A stretch of DNA of 64,000 nt from Bacillus pumilus. GTDB taxonomy: Bacteria; Bacillota; Bacilli; Bacillales; Bacillaceae. Below are positions 58,896-64,000 of this stretch, piece by piece. The stretch is taken from contig MKZN01000011.1 in NCBI GenBank assembly GCA_001938995.1, forward strand, positions 1-64,000, in the 5' to 3' direction. Below the pieces are notes generated by a model that did no database searches, was not told the DNA's origin, and saw only the letters and a program-made list of their open reading frames with translations. Both the position numbers and the translations under genes were made by a program. The first letter of the stretch is position 1. Each line of letters begins with the position of its first letter.

Positions 58896-60095
58896 ATGGC
58901 TAGGAAAGCATCCGTCAGCGGGGATTTGAGCACAGAAGAAGCCCTCAAGCTCCTTGAAGATGAGGTAAGTAAGAAGTTTAAAAATAATGGTGCGCAAAGG
59001 CTGTCTGAATATAAAAAAGATATGCCGAAAATCTGGTACTCTACAGGGATACTGTCTCTGGATAGTATCTTAGGTGGAGGTCTTGCAGGTGGTAGGGTAA
59101 GTGAAATAGCTGGGGAAAATAACGCAGGTAAATCTACATTGTTGTATGCAGTTATTGCAGAAGCTCAGAGGAGCCACCCACCTGGCTTTCATGATATCCA
59201 CATCATAGCAGATCCTGAAAACTCCTCCTCTGATGCAAGGGCACATATGGAGTCCATAGGTGTAGATACTTCAAAGGTATTGATTATAGCCCCTAAAGAC
59301 GGAGCTAACTTGTATGCAGAGGATATTGCGGAGCAGATAGAGTACTTTCTCCGTAACCCAAGCCTTAAAGATCGAATCGGCATTATCGGTGTCGATTCCA
59401 TAGGGGCTTTAGTCTCCAAGAATGAAGGCGAAGATGCCAAGAAGTGGAGCAAGGATTCACGTGTTGGCGGAATATCTAACTTCATGTCTAAATTTTTGCG
59501 CGTAATCGTAGACAGCGGGCTTCTTATGGAGTCGCAAGGGCATTTAATTCTCCTAAATCAGTTGCGTGACAATATAGGCGCTGGGTTGTATGAAGACCCT
59601 GATAAGACACCAGGAGGACGTAAAGTACGCTTTACTGCAGCGCAACGTTTAGCAGTTACTCGCACGCTTGGTGCAGACTTCAAAAATGATAAATACAACC
59701 ACCAAAAAGAAAATACAGGGGAATCCCCGTATATTGGACAACGTATAAAATTCCGTCAAATGAAATCAAAAGTTGGCGGACTCTACGGTGCTACTGCCTC
59801 AGTTGATTTTTACTATGGTAAGGGACTTGATCTTCTAGGGAACGCTATACAAGTGGCACAGAACCATGGAATAGTTACTACTGGTACCTGGTTAAGCCTA
59901 GTAGATGTTGCTACAGGACAAAAGGTATTTCAGAAACAAGGGCAAGCTAATTTCCAAAAACATCTCCTTGAAAATAAAGAGGATTATGCAAAGTTTGATT
60001 ACTTGCTTACTTATGCTCTACGTGGCATGACTCCCCTCTCAGTAGTTGATGATTGGGAAGAAATTAAGTCTACAGTACTTTCGGTTGAGGAGTGA
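58896..60095 (+). CDS. recA: RecA/UvsX-like recombinase
   Basis: 399 aa, AGGAGGTAG before the ATG. Walker A GENNAGKST (about 72-80), HIIADPENS, a Walker B IGIIGVDSIGAL, and the L2-like LNQLRDNIGAGL, TPGGRKVRF region identify the RecA fold. It forms filaments on single strands and exchanges strands, serving replication restart and repair. Longer and more diverged than host RecA, closer in style to phage UvsX. Confidence 0.92.
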   Translation: MARKASVSGDLSTEEALKLLEDEVSKKFKNNGAQRLSEYKKDMPKIWYSTGILSLDSILGGGLAGGRVSEIAGENNAGKSTLLYAVIAEAQRSHPPGFHDIHIIADPENSSSDARAHMESIGVDTSKVLIIAPKDGANLYAEDIAEQIEYFLRNPSLKDRIGIIGVDSIGALVSKNEGEDAKKWSKDSRVGGISNFMSKFLRVIVDSGLLMESQGHLILLNQLRDNIGAGLYEDPDKTPGGRKVRFTAAQRLAVTRTLGADFKNDKYNHQKENTGESPYIGQRIKFRQMKSKVGGLYGATASVDFYYGKGLDLLGNAIQVAQNHGIVTTGTWLSLVDVATGQKVFQKQGQANFQKHLLENKEDYAKFDYLLTYALRGMTPLSVVDDWEEIKSTVLSVEE

Positions 60096-60100
60096 ATACT

Positions 60101-60298
60101 TTGATTAGGTATTGCCCTAGATGCGTGGCGCTAGGTTATTGGGCACCACTGACTGAAAATCGATTGCTGATTAGATGTACTCGTTGTGACGAAGATTACA
60201 AATTAGACATCCCGCGTACATTGCCCGCTGAAACAAGAAATACAGGTCCTGTAGTAATCAAAGGATTAAAGGCTTTATTAGACACCTACATTGAGTAA
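60101..60298 (+). CDS. Small zinc-ribbon protein
   Basis: 65 aa from TTG 60101 behind GAGGAGTG. CPRC and CTRC, 22 residues apart, form a zinc ribbon at the N-terminus. The gene overlaps nothing but starts 5 bp after recA. Probably DNA-binding. Not recognised. Confidence 0.6.
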   Translation: MIRYCPRCVALGYWAPLTENRLLIRCTRCDEDYKLDIPRTLPAETRNTGPVVIKGLKALLDTYIE

Positions 60299-60312
60299 GG
60301 ACGGTGCAGTAA

Positions 60313-60693
60313 TTGAATAGACCTAGAGTGAATTATAGAAACATCGACAAGATACAAAGTAACCGAATCGCCTCAGGGCTAACCAATTCTGGTGACTTAG
60401 CCAAGAAGGTAAGTGGTTCCGGTTCCCGCTGGTATGCAAAAGGCGATGCAATAAGCAAGATGTTCCTCGTAGAAGCAAAAGACAAGGCTGCCCCTGCAAA
60501 GCAACGTACAATCCATAGAGAGGTTTTTGACAAGCTGCGTCTAGAAGCTATCGGAGAACGGAAAATACCCCTTTATGTTGTTGGGTTCGGAGATGGTCAA
60601 GATTTTATGATCCTAAATGATTTGGATTTTTACGCTTTAATCGAGCGATTGCTGCTGGCTGAAAAGAAAGTTGATGAATTAACAAATCAATAA
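60313..60693 (+). CDS. Hjr-like PD-(D/E)XK nuclease
   Basis: 126 aa from TTG. SGSGSRWYAKGDAISKMFLV EAKDK shows the G-S-G...G-D...E-x-K core of Hjr-type Holliday-junction resolvases; the length also fits. With the RuvC-like protein at 54427 the phage has two candidate junction-cutting enzymes. Confidence 0.65.
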   Translation: MNRPRVNYRNIDKIQSNRIASGLTNSGDLAKKVSGSGSRWYAKGDAISKMFLVEAKDKAAPAKQRTIHREVFDKLRLEAIGERKIPLYVVGFGDGQDFMILNDLDFYALIERLLLAEKKVDELTNQ

Positions 60694-60760
60694 ATAGATT
60701 AATAAATTTATAGATTAGTCTATTTGCAAATAAATTATTTAATTGATTAAAATACTGGAG
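60694..60760. other. AT-rich spacer with repeated TTAATAAAT words
   Basis: No gene. Words such as AATAAAT and TTAATTGATT recur, like those at 17340, 36390, 49190 and 53200. Confidence 0.4.
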
Positions 60761-60768
60761 GTAAACGC

Positions 60769-60936
60769 ATGATTATTAGAACTTACACTGTTACTGGATA
60801 CGACAAAGAAGGCCGAGACGTTGAAGTAAATATTGAGGCTATTTCTGCTAAGTCTGCTATTGAGAAGGCGAAAAAGCTAGATGACGGTAATACGTACAAT
60901 CGAGCACTTAGAGCTGGTTGTGGCTGCGGTTCATGA
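60769..60936 (+). CDS. Small protein, 55 aa
   Basis: TGGAGGTAAAC before the ATG. MIIRTYTVTGYDKEGRDVEV, then IEAISAKSAIEKAKKL and a terminal CGCGS. A strand pair plus helix, ending in a CxC motif. Overlaps the next gene by 4 bp (ATGA). Not recognised, but the signals are good. Confidence 0.7.
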   Translation: MIIRTYTVTGYDKEGRDVEVNIEAISAKSAIEKAKKLDDGNTYNRALRAGCGCGS

Positions 60937-61148
60937 AACCTATACCAGGTTATGATGAATGGAAATTTAGCTCTCCAAAGGCACCTGCTGTGATGGGAAC
61001 TTGCCCGATATGCGAGGAAGCTATCACAGAAAATAGCGAGTACTACTCCATTCAAGGATATCATGTGTGTACCGACATATATTGCGTAAATGAAAAATGT
61101 AGGGAGCTTATGGAACCAACATTAGAAATAGCAAAATCTCCACTATAA
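60933..61148 (+). CDS. Small cysteine-rich (zinc) protein
   Basis: 71 aa from the ATG overlapping the 60769 stop. CPIC, then HVC, YC and C in the second half suggest a LIM- or treble-clef-like zinc site. Not recognised further. Confidence 0.6.
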   Translation: MKPIPGYDEWKFSSPKAPAVMGTCPICEEAITENSEYYSIQGYHVCTDIYCVNEKCRELMEPTLEIAKSPL

Positions 61149-61151
61149 CAA

Positions 61152-61182
61152 AAGGGTGTGTCTAATCGGCGCACCCTTCTTA
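61152..61182 (+). terminator. Terminator before VWA gene
   Basis: AAGGGTG ... CACCCTT then CTTATAAT; moderate T-content. Confidence 0.65.
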
Positions 61183-61212
61183 TAATGCTTTTGATTGGGA
61201 GGTGTGCAGTAA

Positions 61213-62250
61213 ATGACGCAGTTAAAAACAGTCATGCGTTATATGCGTGAGATTGACGCGACAATTAAAGATTTACGTAAGGGAATGTCTCACGGACATC
61301 CGTACTCAGTAGACGCTTTGAGGTTTTACGTTGATGAGTTAGAAAATATAAGGGACAGCATCATGCAGGCTGATCTAGAGTCAGGGGAGAATTTAGATAG
61401 CCTTTTTGTGAAGCTGCGTGAATGTATCAGAGAATGCGTGCAGCCCTCTTATACAGGAAAGCCGCAGGTACTTCCAAAGCCTAAACCAGACCCTTGGAAG
61501 CCACCAGTTACAGTGACGGGAGTCAACTTAATACTTGTACTGGATACATCTGATTCCATGTTTGAGGCAGGTGGTCTTGAAAAAGGCGGAAGGGTTAGGA
61601 AACTATTAGTCGCATTTGCTAATGAGGTAGAGAGATATGCAAAGATGGCAAAAATACCTTGTAAAGTTTCAATGGTTGCTTACACAGATCCAACAGATAA
61701 AAATAAACCACCTCGTAACCGACCTGTTTTCTGGACTATTGAATTAAACAAGTCAAAAAATATTGCTGATTTGTCTAATGCAATTAGCCGGATCAATCGA
61801 GGTAAATGGGCACGTGGATCTTCTTGGCCAGAGTCAGGAATGACTTGTATCTACAAAACAATAGATAAAGTCATCGATAAGTCCATTGTTAATGGTAAGC
61901 CTGTGGAGAACAGCCTTGTCTTAGTATCGGATGAAAGACAGAAATTAAAAGGTGGTAACGCCCCTCCTCACCCACTTTACCCAAATGAGGTTACGTTCAA
62001 GATGCTAGAAGCAAAGTTGGATAAATTGAAAGTTTTTAACCGGTACGCTTTGATTCCAATGAAAATAGGTTATACTACCCTCCCTTCTATCTGGCACAAG
62101 GGGAAAAAAGGAACTTTAAAATCTCAGTGGAACAAAGACGTTCGAAAATTGTTCCGTCAGTCTAGGGAATATTGGAATGCTAAAACATTAAAAGATGTGG
62201 ATGATTGGGTGAAGTGGACGCTTGACCCAACAAAAGCCCCTAAAAAGTGA
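61213..62250 (+). CDS. VWA-domain protein
   Basis: 345 aa, GGGAGGTG before the ATG. An N-terminal helical part (1-90) is followed by LILVLDTSDSM (D-x-S-x-S, the metal-ion site) and later YTD and LVLVSDERQ, as in von Willebrand factor A domains. The MIDAS is complete. VWA proteins mediate metal-dependent binding and often partner with AAA+ ATPases; none is adjacent here. Confidence 0.8.
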   Translation: MTQLKTVMRYMREIDATIKDLRKGMSHGHPYSVDALRFYVDELENIRDSIMQADLESGENLDSLFVKLRECIRECVQPSYTGKPQVLPKPKPDPWKPPVTVTGVNLILVLDTSDSMFEAGGLEKGGRVRKLLVAFANEVERYAKMAKIPCKVSMVAYTDPTDKNKPPRNRPVFWTIELNKSKNIADLSNAISRINRGKWARGSSWPESGMTCIYKTIDKVIDKSIVNGKPVENSLVLVSDERQKLKGGNAPPHPLYPNEVTFKMLEAKLDKLKVFNRYALIPMKIGYTTLPSIWHKGKKGTLKSQWNKDVRKLFRQSREYWNAKTLKDVDDWVKWTLDPTKAPKK

Positions 62251-62259
62251 GGTGTCATT

Positions 62260-62997
62260 ATGGGTGTGAAATTTGGTGACCTGTACGAAGAAATGGTGGC
62301 CCTTGAAGAAGCTATAAGCAGGATGCGTGTGGATATTGAAAACGCTGATTGCGACTCTGTAACTAAGTGCCGGCTAAGGATTGAAGTGGAATATTTGGAG
62401 CAGCAGGCGTATGAATTAAGCCGCACTAACTTCAGCTTCGACAATCTGAATTTCGTTACGGTTATGGAGTCAATTGAACGTTGCATGCATTGTATCGACT
62501 TTGAAGGTGATTTTAGTGACTTGGCACCTAAACCAATTGCTGTTGCTAGTTCGTGCGGTGGGAAAAAGACTCGCCTATCGTTAACAGATGTAGAATCACT
62601 CTCCGTGTATGAAGTTACAGGTGGAAAGGCAACAAAGCATGAGTTTGTACGAAGCGCTATGCCGTATACATTCGAGACTACTGCTGGCGAAAAGTATGTA
62701 GTCACATATGATTCATTACGTAAAGGGTTCTCAGTTAAAGGGTTCTACACCAAAAAAGATAAATCGGTTTACCTTTACGGGAATATCAGCAAAGTGGTTG
62801 CAAAGTTATCGGAGCCCGCTTCAAAGAAGTATAAAAAAGATTCAGTGCAGGCGTGTAAGGTCCTTCTAACAACGCCAACCCCTATGCGAAGCAGCCGGCC
62901 ATTATCTAATGCAGTAAATAGTAGCAGTACTTCCTCACCTAGCGTTGCCAAGACCTCCGAAACTGAGGTTGAAATGGTCTTCCAGGTATATGTATAA
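62260..62997 (+). CDS. Hypothetical protein
   Basis: 245 aa. A coiled N-terminal third (EEMVALEEAISRMRVDIENA), a strand-rich middle (LSVYEVTGGKATKHEFV ... YVVTYDSLRKGFSVKGFYTK) and a Ser-rich linker before a short C-terminal strand. It follows the VWA gene by 9 bp and may act with it. Not recognised. Confidence 0.6.
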   Translation: MGVKFGDLYEEMVALEEAISRMRVDIENADCDSVTKCRLRIEVEYLEQQAYELSRTNFSFDNLNFVTVMESIERCMHCIDFEGDFSDLAPKPIAVASSCGGKKTRLSLTDVESLSVYEVTGGKATKHEFVRSAMPYTFETTAGEKYVVTYDSLRKGFSVKGFYTKKDKSVYLYGNISKVVAKLSEPASKKYKKDSVQACKVLLTTPTPMRSSRPLSNAVNSSSTSSPSVAKTSETEVEMVFQVYV

Positions 62998-63025
62998 AAA
63001 TCAATTATTCCACTAGGAGGGTAAT

Positions 63026-63853
63026 ATGGTTAGTAAATCAATTGGAACCCTAGAACTTAATAAAATCCACAACACTGATTGCTTAGTAGGTCTAGCAGAA
63101 CTACCTGACAACTGTGTTGATTTGACTGTGACATCCCCGCCATATGATGATCTTCGGAAATATCACGGGCATTCTTTTGATTTTGAGCGGGTGGCAAAAG
63201 AACTCTTCCGTGTTACAAAAGAAGGTGGAGTAGTTGTATGGGTAGTAGGTGATAAGGTACACAAAGGATCTGAAACAGGAACATCATTTAAACAAGCCTT
63301 ATTCTTTATGGAACAAGGTTTCAACTTACATGACACTATGCTTTATGAAAAAGACAGCATCAGCTTCCCAGAGAAGACTAGATATTATCAAATATTTGAG
63401 TATATGTTCATTTTCTCTAAAGGTAAACCAAAGACAATCAACCTATTGGCTGATAGGAAGAATAAATGCTTTAATGGCAAAAAACATATAAAGGGTAGGT
63501 TTCGTACTATTGATGGGGAGCAAGTTGAGCACAGAAAACAAAACTTGCTTAAGGAATATGGTGTTAGATTTAATATTTGGCGCATCCCTAACGGGCATCA
63601 GAAAAGCACCTTAGATACCATTGCATACAAGCACCCAGCGATTTTCCCTGAGAAATTAGCAAACGACCATATCTTGTCATGGTCAAAAGAAAATGATGTT
63701 GTTTTAGATCCTTTTATGGGCTCTGGAACTACTGCTAAAATGGCAAGTTTGAATAATAGAGAATGGATAGGCTTTGAAATTGCTAAAGAATATGTAGATA
63801 TTGCAAATGCCAGGCTAAATACCATTAATGCGAAACCCCGTCAGCTATCTTGA
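63026..63853 (+). CDS. Beta-class DNA methyltransferase
   Basis: 275 aa, CTAGGAGGG before the ATG. TSPPYDDL near residue 38 is motif IV and DPFMGSGTT near residue 232 is motif I, so the order IV then I marks the beta class (N6-adenine or N4-cytosine). TSPPY favours N4-cytosine but does not prove it. It is the third methyltransferase in the window and again has no restriction enzyme beside it. Confidence 0.92.
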   Translation: MVSKSIGTLELNKIHNTDCLVGLAELPDNCVDLTVTSPPYDDLRKYHGHSFDFERVAKELFRVTKEGGVVVWVVGDKVHKGSETGTSFKQALFFMEQGFNLHDTMLYEKDSISFPEKTRYYQIFEYMFIFSKGKPKTINLLADRKNKCFNGKKHIKGRFRTIDGEQVEHRKQNLLKEYGVRFNIWRIPNGHQKSTLDTIAYKHPAIFPEKLANDHILSWSKENDVVLDPFMGSGTTAKMASLNNREWIGFEIAKEYVDIANARLNTINAKPRQLS

Positions 63854-63863
63854 CGGGGTTTTT
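63834..63863 (+). terminator. Terminator overlapping the methyltransferase 3' end
   Basis: AACCCCGTCA, loop GCTATCT, TGACGGGGTT then TTTG. The stop codon is in the second arm. Confidence 0.92.
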
Positions 63864-63950
63864 GTATACATAAAAATAATTGAATACAAAAATAGACAAA
63901 AACCGCAATAATTCCTGTATTAATAAGGGTTTAAATCTGTATACAACTTA

Positions 63951-63979
63951 TTGACAATGTACGTACAAAGTGATAGATT
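63951..63979 (+). promoter_or_regulatory. SigA promoter with internal TGTACGTACA operator
   Basis: TTGACA, 17 bp, TAGATT. The spacer begins with the perfect palindrome TGTACGTACA (63959-63968), placing a repressor site between the -35 and -10. The gene it drives lies beyond the window. Confidence 0.65.
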
Positions 63980-64000
63980 TAGTTATGTTGAATACAGAAA

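Noticed and set aside
1..64000. Integrase, tRNA genes or attachment sites
   Set aside because: None was seen; the partition and replication genes make plasmid maintenance more likely within this window.

Overview
This window looks like part of a temperate Bacillus phage that lives as a plasmid (a phage-plasmid). Phage evidence: portal, large terminase and a probable small terminase on the minus strand at 0-4.7 kb, a complete phage replisome at 36-60 kb, and an Xpf-like late regulator. Plasmid evidence: a replication initiator with built-in iterons, a DnaA-box origin and a ParA/ribbon-helix-helix partition pair at 23-26 kb, with no integrase in the window. Bacillus evidence: a Hag-type flagellin, CsrA, a SigD-type promoter, Rap-Phr, and TxpA/BsrG-like and YonT-like type I toxins. 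No tRNA, rRNA or CRISPR array was seen.

Layout. 1-4.7 kb (minus): portal (cut by the window edge), large terminase, thymidine kinase, probable small terminase and a small ribbon-helix-helix-like protein; a plus-strand BRO-N-like gene sits between portal and terminase. 4.8-11.2 kb (plus): nucleotide metabolism, with nrdE and nrdF split by a cytosine-5 methyltransferase, then thyX followed by a second copy of the thyX 3' end. 11.2-16.2 kb: accessory genes, namely rap-phr, a csrA-hag pair behind a SigD-like promoter, a secreted protein, a type I toxin-antitoxin locus and three small proteins. 16.2-17.4 kb: non-coding, rich in inverted repeats and TGTGCGTACA-like boxes. 17.4-22.9 kb (minus): unknown, low-GC genes including a 620-aa LPD29-like protein. 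22.9-26 kb: plasmid replication and partition, plus a candidate small RNA. 26-36.4 kb (plus): many small DNA-binding, zinc-ribbon and unknown proteins, a SNF2-type helicase with an altered Walker A, a DNA adenine methylase and a second type I toxin-antitoxin locus. 36.5-64 kb (plus): replication and recombination: initiator, helicase loader, DnaB-like helicase, primase, sigma-like factor, ssDNA-binding protein, family A polymerase, ATP-dependent ligase, HD protein, RecB/Cas4-like nuclease, RuvC-like and Hjr-like nucleases, RecA, a VWA protein and a third methyltransferase.

How it works together (inference): the Rep/Par module keeps the element as a low-copy plasmid; two toxin-antitoxin loci punish loss; Rap-Phr may tie behaviour to population density; csrA-hag would be expressed with the host motility regulon. 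On induction the phage makes its own dNTPs and replisome. A shared motif, GCAAC-N17-(Y/A)ACT(C/A/T) followed by a T-rich tract, lies before a dozen plus-strand transcription units, often right after a terminator, and is the best candidate for a phage-specific promoter class.
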